A stretch of 64,000 nucleotides of DNA from Anthoceros angustus. Taxonomy: Eukaryota > Streptophyta > Anthocerotopsida > Anthocerotales > Anthocerotaceae. The stretch spans positions 1,364,001-1,428,000 of the forward strand of contig VJWM01000063.1 in assembly GCA_010909165.1 (NCBI GenBank), written 5' to 3'. Position 1 is the first letter of the stretch. Every line of letters begins with the position of its first letter. Below the pieces are notes generated by a model. It worked only from the letters and a program-made list of their open reading frames with translations, was not told where the DNA came from and ran no database searches. Of this stretch, positions 1 through 10,124 are shown piece by piece. The translations under genes were made by a program, and so were the position numbers.

Positions 1-1003
1 CCAGCTGACCCTCTCTGGCAATGCCACTTGTGTCAAGGACAAGGCATCTGTTGGGATCCAATACACCTGTACCGTGGTTCGCTCCTCGGTCCCGTGTAGC
101 TTGTGACAGTGGACAGAGACAGGACAGGACAGAAGCGGGGGAACGGGCGAAAGTGGTCTCCAGTGGTTCCCCGTTGGTTTGGCTTTGGTCAGTTACACAT
201 TCAGCGAAGGAGAACATGCATCCGCTACTTTGATTTCTTCTTGACGAATTCCAGCCCTACGCTGAAACGTTGTAAATCATCTACTTGCGTCCGGTTCCGA
301 TGCACTGACCCTAAACTCTCTTGTGCACAGGCAGGCAGGCCCTGGACTTGCCTGGGCCCTGGCCTGGTTTGGGGGCTGCCACAGTTTGATGTGTATAGAG
401 TTTGTGCACAGTTTAAAACGTGTTGCTATGCTTGTCCGAGGTGGTGAAAATTGGATATGCTGGGTTGCTTGATAAAAAATCCCCACGCCTCCAAGCAAAG
501 GATTGGTGGGTTAGCAGTTCTGGTATGATTCAGAACAAGGAGTTTTCTGGCCCCTAGCTGAGCTGTTCAGCTGGAATGATTTGTGAGGAAAGTGGGGTTT
601 AATGGACCAAGGCTCAGGCAGTGCTGCCTGTGTAGACAAGGTCCTTGTGCTAGGATCACGAGGGGGGTTTAGGGCCAATGCACCTCCACTGTATTGGCAC
701 GGGTGGCAAGGGAGAAAATTTACAAAGTTTCAACATAGGATTGGAATTCATCAGGTTCTTGAGAAAAAAAACGCGGAATGCGGATGCATATCCTCCTTTC
801 CTTTGGTGGCACTTAGTCCTGTTCTGTCCTGTCCTGTCTCTGTGTCTGACTCTGTCCGCTGTCACAGGCTAAATGCGACCGAAGAGCGGACCACGGTACA
901 CGGTACCTGATCTCAACAGATGCCTTCTGCTTGACACAAGTGGCATTGCCAGAGACGTCGAAGCTGGTGATGGGCAAGTCCTAGCTGCTACGGGACCCTT
1001 AGT
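1..1003. repeat. Foldback (long inverted repeat) sequence, copy A
   Basis: Bases 12-300 recur in reverse complement at about 655-955, with a spacer of roughly 350 bp. The outer tips match best around CTCTGGCAATGCCACTTGTG. Comparison with copy B suggests the arms reach to about 1003 on the right and beyond the window edge on the left. The arms diverge by substitutions and small indels. No open frame here has coding character; the ORFs are accidental. It could be a foldback transposon or an old inverted duplication. No target-site duplication can be seen because the left edge is missing. Confidence 0.7.
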
Positions 1004-1480
1004 GAAACTGAGTCCAACCGACTGCCCCTTCACCAGCTTCTTCTGTTTGGCACATGGATGCTTAGTGCCCCCCTCCCCAAAGTCATGCAGATTAGTGTCC
1101 GGAGGTCGATCGAGTAGCACTGGAGGGAGGTGATTGTGCCAGGCTAAGAGTAAACTAGAATTTGATATTTAGTCTCGATTTCCTGTGAAAAAAAGAAAAG
1201 CATACAAGATCATGTATAGGTAGGTAACTCAAAAGACATCTCGGGCCAATTCAGGCCTTATCCCCAAGGGTGGTTAGGGGAATTCAGGCCACGACCCCTT
1301 CCTGCCAATTTGCGGTTGCTGACTAAGGTACTCTATCAGGGGCAGGATATACGTATGAGGTGCAATGAGGTGGGGCTCGTTTCACCTCTTACCTCAATTC
1401 AATCCCTTCCCCTCGCAGGCTCCAGATGAACTAAATATGGAGTCCTACATAAAAGAATGTCCTACTCCGAAATCTTGGAG
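1004..1480. other. PPO 3' flank of copy A, no gene
   Basis: This stretch aligns with the corresponding flank of the intact PPO (about 57320-57755), for example the block around GGTCGATCGAGTAGCACTGG. It contains no convincing coding region. It is the downstream flank of the PPO-A pseudogene, which reads on the minus strand. Confidence 0.55.
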
Positions 1481-1639
1481 TCAGGGGTGCTCTACTTGCT
1501 GGTGAGCATCCTTGAGGTCCAGCTCGTTGAGGCAGTCCCTGACTGTGACCCTCACAATGTCTGCGTTCTCATCAAAGAAGAAAAATTCGGCGTCCAGAAA
1601 GTCTGGGTCTTCCTCATAATTCACGTGGCCAGACAGCTC
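1481..1639 (-). pseudogene. Polyphenol oxidase copy A, exon 3 remnant
   Basis: The minus strand encodes a PPO1_DWL-type segment (PDFLDAEFFFFDENADIVRV) almost identical to exon 3 of the intact gene at 57756-57950. An acceptor AG is kept at 1640-1641. The frame is open, but a TGG-to-TGA change ends the protein after the motif VEHP, eight residues earlier than in the intact copy. In the intact paralogue this domain follows the two copper-binding helices. The exon 2 donor needed to splice to it is deleted, so it is a relic rather than a functional exon. Confidence 0.85.
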
Positions 1640-1741
1640 CTCAAGGAACAAAACAATGAGCACTCAAAACTGAGCGACATCCGATGATACCCAACTTCTA
1701 GCAAGATTGCTAGCGAAAACAACCCGGACAGATAGCAATTC

Positions 1742-2245
1742 ACGAACAGGAGGGGGTCGTGCAGGGAGGTGTAGATGGCTCCCATGTCTTCGTATGTCAA
1801 CTCCGGGTCGCCAGTATGGAAATGGACGACGCTGTGGACGTTGTTCTCATAGGTCTTCCGGCCCTGGACGAACACCATCCCGGCGCGCATTGGGTGGGAC
1901 ATGAACTTAGAGTTAGCCTCCTTGACGAGCAAGCGATGCAAGTGCGCGTTATTACGCAGCCGGAGCTCTTCCGGCGTCTTGGCGTACGGAATGCTTCAGT
2001 TCAGCTGCACGTCCCGGTCGTAGTACTCCAGATCCACCAGCTTGTCGGGCAGCCCAGGCGCCAGTAACGGGTCGCGCATGCGGTGGTAGAGATCCGGGTA
2101 GTTCTCGGGATCCCGAAAGAAGAGCGGCACCGCATTGGGGGTGGGATCGAGGGGCAGCTGGTTGTCCCAGTTCCAGAACGGCGGCAGCGACAAGTTCTCA
2201 TCGCCCAGCATCTTGCCCGTGGTCCTCTCGTAGAAGAAAGTGAAC
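1742..2245 (-). pseudogene. Polyphenol oxidase copy A, exon 2 remnant (CuB region)
   Basis: The minus strand reads through the CuB half of a plant tyrosinase/PPO: PFWNWDNQLPLDP, then VHSVVHFHTGDPE with the first two CuB histidines. Compared with the intact copy it has three defects. A 47-bp deletion at 1741 removes the HH-N-V-D-R-I-W motif (third CuB ligand) together with the exon 2 splice donor. TGG to TGA makes a stop after DVQLN. A small insertion alters the residues before PFWNWD. The acceptor AG at 2246-2247 is still present. The E1 retrotransposon begins nine bases further on, inside intron 1. The gene cannot make an active enzyme. Confidence 0.9.
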
Positions 2246-2254
2246 CTGCAGAAA

Positions 2255-2470
2255 TGTTGTGCACCATGCGCCGGCTACACTGGGCAGGACTCGTTTAGGG
2301 CACGTTTGGCACATGTGGCAATTACGTAAATTAAGAGCGGTTAATAACAGTTAATCAGTTATTCACCAGCAGTTATTACCAGATACAGTTACAACCACCA
2401 ATACGTGTATAAATGTACCAGTACCCTTAATCACAAAACACTCTCTTTATGCAGATTCGTATGCACTTTA
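2255..2470 (+). repeat. E1 5' LTR
   Basis: It starts TGTTGTGCACC and ends CACTTTA. It matches 8416-8613 over almost its whole length with several indels. A TATA-like GTATAAATG lies at about 2406. The primer site follows directly. Confidence 0.9.
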
Positions 2471-2482
2471 TGGTATCAGAGC
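2471..2482 (+). promoter_or_regulatory. E1 primer-binding site
   Basis: TGGTATCAGAGC directly follows the 5' LTR. It is complementary to the 3' end of initiator methionine tRNA, the usual primer of plant Copia elements. Confidence 0.9.
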
Positions 2483-2540
2483 GGAGGAGTCTTGCCCGTT
2501 AAACCGCGCCTGGCGCCCTCGGTTTTCTTCACCACTCGTA

Positions 2541-2938
2541 ATGACGCCGCAGCAGCGGCGGAAGCATGCTTCAACGATCCTAGGCAACGCCATGCCTCGG
2601 CGCACCCGGCGGAATCGCCGGCGAATGCCCCAGGCGAATCCTCACACCTCGCGCGGCGACGGTGGCCACCAAGAACCCGTGATTGCCGTGGAGATATCTT
2701 CGTTATTAGACTCGGCTATTTTCCAGATGCAAGAAGTACCTCAAGACTTCACCGAGTGACTTACACCACGCTTCTGACAGACTTCATCAACTCCTCGCAC
2801 TCGCTACCTCCACGAAGACCATCTCAAGAGCCGATAGTTCTAATCAAATCGCGGATGGAGGCACTCCTCGTTCATTTCCAACTTGCTGTATGCACAAATA
2901 ATGAATCGGAAGCACGTGAGTAGGCGAATGCCCCATTT
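2541..2938 (+). pseudogene. E1 pre-gag ORF (extra ORF, decayed)
   Basis: Between the primer site and gag lies a coding-like stretch starting MTPQQRR. It has an Arg-rich segment (MPRRTRRNRRRMPQ) and then a hydrophobic/acidic part (VIAVEISSLLDSAIFQM) before a frame break at about 2757. Reading resumes in another frame up to about 2938. It resembles no Copia gag or pol domain known to me. The basic start (MPRR) recalls the pre-gag ORF of E3 (MPRRNGRRWGRPP), though overall similarity is not evident. Function unknown; nucleic-acid binding is only a guess from the basic N-terminus. Confidence 0.45.
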
Positions 2939-3002
2939 CGACCCGCTAGGTCAAGATACAACCAAATTGCTTTAGAAACTCACCCGTCTTGCACGTACAC
3001 TC

Positions 3003-3900
3003 ATGGCTCAAATTGTGAATACAACCAAGGTAGAGTTTAGAGATCGAGATCGCTTCACGAAGCGACTACGACATCGGCGGTCATCGCTGGCTAGAAGAGC
3101 ATGATCTCATGGGGATAGTCGGATGCATCGCCCAACCTTCCATCACAACCACTCCCGCTGCGATCGGGGTTGCGGCTTGGATCAAGAAGGACAAGCGTGC
3201 CGTAGCATCCTGATTTACGCCATTGACAAGAGCATGATGCACCACACAAGTGGCCAAACCACTTCCAACGCCATCCGAGGACTTTCAAAGACATGTTTGC
3301 CCAAAGCGGCATGTCCTTAATCAACGCAACAAGACAGTTTTATTCACTAAGAATGAAAGACTCAGATACGGTTGAACAGCACGTGAACTTGTTCCGATCC
3401 CTTAGAGCAAAGCTAGCCGGAGGAGTACCGTTATCTCCGAACACCAAGCGCGGTGGCCCTCCTAACCTCTCGCCGCACAGGACATTCATTAGCGCTCAAA
3501 ATTCAGCAATTCGCGCGGCTATCAACGCGACGGCAGCAGGGCAGCAACCCAACTACACACTTACCGAGGTGGTTGCAGCCTCCTCGAGGAGGAATCCAGA
3601 TCCACAAGCCACAAGCCGGTCCCATCCAAAGGCCTGCACTCTTCCATCAAGGGCCGGCGCGGAAGAGGTGGCGGCGGCAACTTCCAAGCGAAGGCCCTTT
3701 TCTCAACCATCTTTCGGTATCAACAAGCAACGACCCAGGACCAAGGGCCCGTGCAACTGGTGCCGTATTCACAGGCACTTTGAAAATGAGTGCGGGAAGA
3801 AACTTCTTTGGGGAACCCGTCGCGATGCACCTCGTGTGAATCCCACTACACAAGCACAAAGTCGCTTCTCCAACCTCTCGTTCTTCTTTGTATGCTTAAC
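3003..3900 (+). pseudogene. E1 gag (broken)
   Basis: The start reads MAQIVNTTKVEFRDRDRF, matching the N-terminus of Copia gag (compare KIEFRDKDRFNG in E2). Later fragments include FYSLRMKDSDTVEQHVNLFRSLRAKL, the conserved gag core. A CCHC zinc knuckle CNWCRIHRHFENEC is encoded at 3752-3793. Frameshifts at about 3090, 3290 and 3450 split it. Gag would form the virus-like particle and bind the RNA. The distance to the protease motif is short, as in Copia. Confidence 0.8.
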
Positions 3901-3914
3901 ACTCACGAGAGAGA

Positions 3915-4500
3915 TGAAAGCAAATGGTTCTGGATTCCGCGACTACGCATGTCTGCGGCAAAGAAGCTTTTGAATCTTACCATGATTCACCTGCAGACCA
4001 ACATGTTCTCTTAGGAGACGATAGCGCCTGGCCGTGGCAGTGCAAGCAACGTCTCCGCAAGCCGAATGGAGAATGTCTCCTCATCACTGGAGTCCTGCAT
4101 GTCCCCCGCATGACCAAGAACCTGCTGTCAGTCCGAAAGCTAGCCACGGAACACAACCTAGTCATCACCTTTCAAGGTAACCACTGCCTTATTCATAGAT
4201 TCCGTGACCCATCCAAGACTATCCTAGCACATGGCCTCCCTTACAACGATCTCTATCTTCTCAATATCCACAACTTCCCCGCTTGTCGACCCAGTCACCA
4301 CAAGAACCCTCTCCAAGTCGACTCCCTCTTATGGCCGAGCTGGTCACCTCGGCACACTTGAATTCCCCGATCCAACCATGTATCGGGACCCAATCTCGGA
4401 AATATCTCAGACACCTGCGAGATCATCAATACACCAAGCTGAACCAGCTACCTTTCAATGACCCTTACCTACAAGAGCGGCGTTGCTTGAGGTCGTCCAC
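3915..4500 (+). pseudogene. E1 protease and GAG-pre-integrase region (broken)
   Basis: The frame encodes a degenerate aspartic protease motif WFWIPR/VLDSATTHVC in overlapping frames. Normal Copia has D-S-G-A-T; here the glycine codon is lost. It is followed by LLITGVLHVPRMTKNLLSV, the conserved protease end, and by the GAG-pre-integrase stretch (LPYNDLYLLNIH). A frameshift at about 4330 ends it. The protease would cleave the polyprotein, but with the active-site glycine missing it cannot work as it stands. Confidence 0.8.
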
Positions 4501-5100
4501 TCGGACATCTGTGGCCCAATGAGTACATCCTCTTTCGGTGGTCATTCCTATTTTTGACATTCACACGAATGGAGCCTATTGCTGCATATACTTCCTCAAG
4601 CACAAAGACCAGGCCCTTCAATGCTTCCGAGTATGTGGCACTAGCGGAGCGGCACAGACTTCAAGTCGGCACCCTTGAATGGACAATCGGAGAATACGAG
4701 TCACTCCTTCCGTGAATCTTGCAACCAAGGGCATCAAGCGGCTTACCGTACCTTATACACCAGCCCAAAACCCTTTTGAAGAATGACAGATCATTCTTTG
4801 GAAATATCTCGTTCTCTGCTCAATTAATAAGGCTTACACAAGGATCTTGGGCGTTTCTGACCAACTATCTTAAAACCGGCGCCCACGAAGGAGCTTCCAA
4901 CATCACACCATATAGTGGACGGGCGGAAGCCCGCATATCTCACTTGATTTTTGGCACCGCATTCGCTCATATCCTAATGACTGCGAAATGGGACGACAAG
5001 GGTAAGAAGCTCTTATTCATCGGCTATTCGACCAATCCAAGGCATCTGATTACTTGACCCTTCCACCCGTCGGGTAACCCTCTCACGCGCGTGCTTTTCA
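4480..5100 (+). pseudogene. E1 integrase (broken)
   Basis: Fragments of the Copia integrase core are readable in changing frames: LLEVVHSDICGPMSTSSFGG (first catalytic Asp) at about 4486, GEYES.. near 4690 (part of the second Asp motif), PYTPAQNP near 4755, and GAHEGASNITPY..SHLIFGTAFAHI at 4890-4980. The last recalls the region after the catalytic Glu. Many indels separate them. The enzyme would insert the cDNA copy; this copy is dead. Confidence 0.75.
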
Positions 5101-5530
5101 TGAAGTCACACTCAATACTATCACTGTCTGCAAACTCAAACCCTCTGCTCCTAGCACATGGTTTCTCCCCTTCTTCCCTCTCGACCTTGAGGGGATACAT
5201 ATAACCCTCTGATTACGAAATCATTGAACTGCAAGGCCGGATAGGCAATCAGCTCAACCAATAGCTCCGGCAAGCCACAATTGACCACCGCCTCCGCTAC
5301 CTGCACACACACAAGCCACAAGCCAGGTCAGCCACCTCTCCAGCAAAGGCGCGAACTTGACCCACTTCACCGCCGACAGACAGCAACTTTACCGGTAGCC
5401 GAGCCCTCACTCGAGCTCTACCCATCAACGCCCTCCTCGGCCTAGCTGGAAGGACAATTACCACTGGCCAGGGGCTTCAACCTCCAGCAGAACCTTACCT
5501 CCTGCTACCCCAGTTTCAGCTCCAGATGAA
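5101..5530 (+). other. E1 linker between integrase and RT
   Basis: This is the position where Copia elements have a poorly conserved Pro/Ser/Gln-rich linker. Sequence such as PVSAPDEDVQQQQHQQAHHVN (about 5510-5570) fits that. No domain is visible. Confidence 0.5.
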
Positions 5531-5604
5531 GATGTGCAACAACAACAACACCAGCAAGCTCATCATGTTAACCTGGCTCTATATCAAGCTATGTCAACCA
5601 TTGA

Positions 5605-6682
5605 GATGCAGGATGTGCCTCAGTCAATTGAAGAAGCCTTCCGAACCCCTGAATGGACCGCAGCAGCTAAGTCTGAATACGACTCGCTGGTTGCGAATAA
5701 AACTTGGATACTGACCGACCTACCCCCGGGTCGTAAACCCATTTCATGCAAGTGGACCTTTAGGAGAAAGCTGAATCCAGATGGGACAGTAGCACGACAT
5801 AAAGCAAGGCTAGTCGCAGGAGCTTCAAGTCCACGGTTTTGACTACGAAGAGAACCGACTTTATAGCCACTGGTGAAATCAACATCGCTAGAATACTCTT
5901 AACCGGCAGCTCATCACCATCCGGAGATTCACCAAGTCGGCGTTAAAAGCGCTTTATGCGGCACCTTGAATGAAGACATTTACATGCTTCAACCTCCGGA
6001 TACATCAAAAATAGCAAGAAGGTTTGTAAGCTGAAGTCCCTCTGGACTAAAACAAGTCCCAGTATGGAAGCAAGCAGTGGACTTGTTCCTAAAGAAATCG
6101 GTTTCCTACCTTTAGCCAGACAAGTGTGTACCTCCTCGGGAAAAGAATTTTGCTTTACTTACCTTGTATGTTGTGACAACTTCATTTTTTGTTCCCTCGG
6201 ATCATTGATCGTAAAGATTTACTTGCCAAAGAGTACGAGATTGTAGACATAGGCCTTCTCAAGTTCGCCCTAGGTGTCCGGTTTGAGAGAAGTGCAATGT
6301 AGAACATTCCTTCTTTATTCACCAAACATTACGTAGACCGATTCTTTGGATAGGTTTAACTAAAGATGCGGACTGTCACCACACCCATAGCCGCGGTGAA
6401 AAGGTGTCGTGAAGATTCCCTACTACACTGCGAAATAGAAGAAATGAAGCAAGTACCCTATAGTGAAGCCGTAGGCACCTTCTATACCTAGCAATCGGAC
6501 CGTCCGGATATATCCCAGTCAATATAGCATCTAGGTATCTTTCCAATCCTGGAAAAGCCCAGGACATCGTTAAGCGAATACTTAGGTACTTAAAAGCAGA
6601 TCCTCGGCCTCTCATACCATTGAGACAAGTAGCAAACTTGTACTTACATGTTTTCGAGGCCTTGAGGCGGGCGGAGATCCGA
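5605..6682 (+). pseudogene. E1 reverse transcriptase, tandem unit 1
   Basis: It starts with MQDVPQSIEEAFRTPEWTAA, then LTDLPPGRKPISCKWTFRRK and RHKARLVAG, the N-terminal signature of Copia RT. It runs in broken frames through the DVKSAFLYG-type region (about 5940) to the beginning of the RNase H region (about 6660). At 6683 the sequence restarts at GATGC, repeating the whole unit. The YVDD-type catalytic region (about 6160-6190) is too damaged to read. Unit 2 shares several of its frame defects, so the region had decayed before it was duplicated. Confidence 0.8.
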
Positions 6683-7744
6683 GATGCGGGATGTGCCTCG
6701 ATCAATTGAAGAAGCCTTCCGAACCCCTGAATGGACGCGGCTAAGTCTCGAATACGACTGTTGGTTGCGAATAAAACTTGATCTTGACCGACCTACCCGT
6801 CGTAAACCCATTTCATGCAAGTGGACCTTTAGGAGAAAGTCAATCCGGATGGGACGGTGTACGACATAAAGCAAGGCTAGTCGCGGAGAGCTTGATAAGT
6901 CCTGGTTTTGACTACCCGACTTTATAGCCACTGGTGAAATCAACATCGCTAGAATACTCTTGCAGCTCATCACCATCCGGAATTCACCAAGTCGACGTTA
7001 AAAGCGCTTTTTGTACGGCACCTTGAATGAAGACATTTACATGCTTCAACCTCCGGATACATCAAAAATAGCAAGAAGGTTTGTAAGCTCTCAAGTCCCT
7101 CTGGACTAAAACAGTCCATTTCGGTATGGAGCAAGCAATGGACTTGTTCCTAAAGAAATCTGGTTTCCTACCTTTGTTGAGACCCAAGTGTGTACCTCCT
7201 CAGACGGAAAAGAATTTTGCTTTACTTACCTTGTATGTTGTGACAACTTCATTTTTTGTTCCCTCGGATCATTCAAGACGTAAAGATTTACTTGCCAAGA
7301 GTACGAGATTGTAGACATAGGCCTTCTCAAGTTCGCCCTAGGTGTCCGGTTTGAGAGAAGTGCAGAACATTCCTTCTTTATTCACCGGCAACATTCGTAG
7401 ACCGATTCTTTGGATAGGTTCTTTAAAGATGCGGACTGTCACCACACCCATAGCCGCGGTGAAAAGGTGTCGTGAAGATTCCCTACTACACTGCGAAATA
7501 GAAGAAATGAAGCAAGTACCCTATAGTGAAGCCGTAGCCTTCTATACCTAGCAATCGGACACGTCGGATATATCCCAGTATCAATATAGCATCTAGGTAT
7601 CTTTCCAATCCTGGAAAAGCCCAGGACATCGTTAAGCGAATACTTAGGTACTTAAAAGAACCAGATCCCTCGGCCTCTCATACCGGTCAGAATAGTAAAA
7701 CTTGTACTTACATGTTTTCGAGGCCTTGAGGCGGGCGGAGATCC
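6683..7744 (+). pseudogene. E1 reverse transcriptase, tandem unit 2
   Basis: This is a second copy of 5605-6682, in the same order and orientation. It starts MRDVPRSIEEAFRTPEWTR and ends at 7744, where the element continues with unduplicated RNase H. The units differ mainly by short indels, for example ACCGCAGCAGCT against ACGCGGCT near 5660 and 6734. The junction carries the shared bases GATGC present at both breakpoints. Confidence 0.85.
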
Positions 7745-8140
7745 GATGCTAGAAGATCTACAGCAGCTTATTGCACCATGATCATGACTCAAGGTCTCAC
7801 AGGCGTGCAAGAAGATGGCGACAGTGTGCCTCTCATCCACCGAAGCGGAGTACGCAGCAACTTCATTGGCAGCTAAGGAAATCCTCTGGATACGCCAATT
7901 TCAAGGACATTAATGAAGAGCAACATCGACCAGCGCTCAAGTGCGACAACCAATCAGCGATCGCCATGACTCTAAATCCAATTACGCACGCTCGAAGCAC
8001 GTGGAGATCTGACACCATTTCATCCGGCAAGTAGTGAGCAACAAGCAGTCACCCTCGGCTATTAGCCACGGAGGAGAACACGGCATCTTCTCACAAAGGA
8101 CTATCGAAGACACTACATGAGCGACATGTTCAAGCAATCG
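7745..8140 (+). pseudogene. E1 RNase H (broken)
   Basis: Out-of-frame remnants of the Copia RNase H end are readable: a region equivalent to KMATVCLSSTEAEY (about 7815-7850), KCDNQSAIAMTLNPITHARS (7936-7996), then the histidine-rich HARSKH region. Frames change at least three times. The polypurine tract before the 3' LTR is not clear; 8140-8415 shows no further domain. Confidence 0.75.
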
Positions 8141-8415
8141 GGTTGAGAAGGGAAACTTATCATGGAGGGCGAATCTTCCACTCGAGGAAAGGCCGAGAGC
8201 ACATCAAGTTCCTGCCCGTTTCATGAGAGAAGAGCTCTCTTTCGACGGACTTTTGGTACTTGACCACATACCGCGTCACTCTGTCACCAATGGCATCGGC
8301 GTAGAGACAAGTTGAAGAAGCCACCGAGTTGATGACAAGCTGCTCAATCACCCATGACTGACGTAGAGGGATATCGCCATCTTGACATCACTACGAATCG
8401 TTGCACCAGTTAGAG

Positions 8416-8613
8416 TGTGCAACCTCATGCGCCGCTAGGCGACTCGTTTAGGGCACGTTTGGCACATGTGGCAATTCGTAAATTAAGAGCCACGGTTAAT
8501 AACGCTTAATCGATTATTCACCAGCGATTACTGCATACCACCAATACGTGTATAAATGTACCAGTACCCTTAATCACAAAACACTCTCTTTATGCAGATT
8601 CGTATGCACTTTA
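8416..8613 (+). repeat. E1 3' LTR
   Basis: Matches the 5' LTR, from TGTGCAACCTCATGCG to CACTTTA. It is followed by the target duplication AGAAA and then by PPO intron sequence (CACAAGATGCACGTCC). Confidence 0.9.
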
Positions 8614-8739
8614 AGAAACACAAGATGCACGTCCAGATGAAGCTCACAAAGCATTCAATACAGCCCACAAATTTGTGTGCACAGTGTACAACAATCAGGA
8701 ATGATATGGAATGCAGCAAGCCTGGGAAATGTGCAAGTG

Positions 8740-9194
8740 CATCTGTGGAAGGGATGGAGGAGCCAGTTTTGGTGTACCGAGTACTGTGGTCCTGGGATCA
8801 GCTGCGGGAGGTTTCGCCCCGGACAAAGATGTGTATTGAGCATGTAGTTGGGCGGATCGGAGAGCTGGAGCTCCTTGATGAGCCGGAACCCGAGGTTGAG
8901 GCTGCGGGAGGTAGGTCCGGTTGTTGCCGATGAGGTGGGCGTGGCACAGCGCATTTGCTCGGGGAGCGGATTCTCCTTAATTACTCCGCCCACTCCTTGT
9001 ACCCCAAAGGCCGCCTTGAGAGTCGGTGTTCCTTCCAATGGGATGTTGCGTGCCACATCCCCGCCCACCTTCCGCAAGGGCACCAACTAGGGAATGTGGT
9101 ACTTCCAGTCCGAATCGGCCGCCGAGCGCGTCAGTGATCGCCACTCACACCGCTAACACGACACTTGCCAACAAGAGGCGGCAGAGGACGCCAT
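8740..9194 (-). pseudogene. Polyphenol oxidase copy A, exon 1 remnant (CuA region)
   Basis: Minus-strand homologue of exon 1 of the intact PPO (58865-59358). The ATG is kept at 9192-9194. Recognisable parts are LNLGFRLIKEL, NYMLNT, and YSVHQNWLLHPFHR at the CuA site. The CuA HC motif region (SYHCMLGG in the intact copy) is garbled, frames shift several times, and the splice donor GTACGC is missing: the sequence after the HR codons reads straight into former intron. Homologous sequence continues upstream to 9251, where E2 begins. Confidence 0.88.
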
Positions 9195-9256
9195 CGCCTC
9201 GTAAAAGGGCGACTCAAGAGATCGCATGCGAGATTCCGAGACGTTGGGAAGGTTGG

Positions 9257-9453
9257 TATTGGGAGTTACATGTTTAGTAACTGTCCTTTACCACATGTCA
9301 TTGTAGCAGTAGCGCTTAGGTAGTTCAATCGAGTTAGTTACCACTTCGGACACTTAAGAACCATTTGTAAACACACAATCATAACGCTCGGATTATCGTT
9401 CTTCTCCCTCGGCTGTGGATTACGAGCATCATGCGAGATGCTCGACTTCTTTA
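9257..9453 (+). repeat. E2 5' LTR
   Basis: Starts TATTGGGAGTTACATG and ends GACTTCTTTA. It aligns with 35837-36044 but is about 11 bp shorter, almost entirely through short deletions. Confidence 0.9.
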
Positions 9454-9465
9454 TGGTATCGAGCA
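9454..9465 (+). promoter_or_regulatory. E2 primer-binding site
   Basis: TGGTATCGAGC follows the LTR directly. It equals the initiator-Met primer site TGGTATCAGAGC with one base missing. Confidence 0.8.
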
Positions 9466-9597
9466 CTAATTAATCCTTAGATGTTGATCGCGAGGACGCG
9501 TTGTGGACAAGTGAGCGAGGAAACATGACAAGGAGAAGAGCCACAGCCGCAAAGGCATAGCAAGCCAATCTCACGAGGCCCTCCTCGCTTTCCTATC

Positions 9598-9849
9598 TTG
9601 TGCTCAGATTGTCAAGAAGAGAATCGATTGGAGCGTTTCCCTCAGCCACAATCTCTAAAGATTGAGAAGGTTATCAGCCTGCTCAACGACTACTGCCTCC
9701 CAGGAGTGATCGTTGAAGCCGCAAGGAAATTTCTGAATGCTCAGGAGGTTGAGAGTTACGGCGTGCTCAAACCTCAAGAAGGCAGATTTGCAAGCTTGTT
9801 TCCAACTCGTTTCACTCCAGAACGTGTTAAGGCTCTCAAGCTGATTTAA
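9598..9849 (+). CDS. E2 pre-gag ORF (extra ORF)
   Basis: An 83-residue open frame lies between the primer site and gag, starting MCSDCQEENRLERF. It has a predicted helical segment (KIEKVISLLNDYCLPGVIVEAARKFL) and ends FTPERVKALKLI. After the stop, coding-like sequence seems to continue in other frames towards gag at 10125 (for example DTICSNFIEEDAFSRGALNSGS, then DLSFTFEHIDYSLWDFSPALL). The original ORF may therefore have been about 170 residues. It matches no gag or pol domain I know. E1 and E3 carry an ORF in the same place. Function unknown. Confidence 0.5.
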   Translation: MCSDCQEENRLERFPQPQSLKIEKVISLLNDYCLPGVIVEAARKFLNAQEVESYGVLKPQEGRFASLFPTRFTPERVKALKLI

Positions 9850-10124
9850 TCAAGCAAATTTCGGGAAGCCTCATGATTCTTGACACCATCTGCAGCAACT
9901 TTATCGAAGAAGATGCCTTTAGCCGTGGTGCTTTGAATAGCGGGAGCCCTTCTCATTAAGAGAAGGCACAACTCAAGCTTATGCAAGATGTCTCGGACTG
10001 AGTCGAGAGTGATGTCTATGACCTTTCATTTACATTTGAGCACATAGATTATTCCTTGTGGGATTTTTCTCCTGCCCTCTTGCATAGAGCCGAGACTTGG
10101 TCATCAACTCAGAATACTGTAACC

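Larger units (their letters stand above)
2255..8613 (+). mobile_element. E1: Ty1/Copia LTR retrotransposon in PPO-A intron 1
   Basis: Direct repeats at 2255-2470 and 8416-8613 are the LTRs. The element is flanked by the 5-bp duplication AGAAA (2250-2254 and 8614-8618). The intact PPO copy has the unoccupied site (CAGCAACACAAGAT at about 58613), which confirms the ends. The order inside is primer site, pre-gag ORF, gag, protease, integrase, RT, RNase H, which is the Copia order. All frames are broken many times. The RT region is tandemly duplicated (5605-7744), which makes the element longer than a plain copy. It lies antisense to the PPO gene. Confidence 0.93.
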
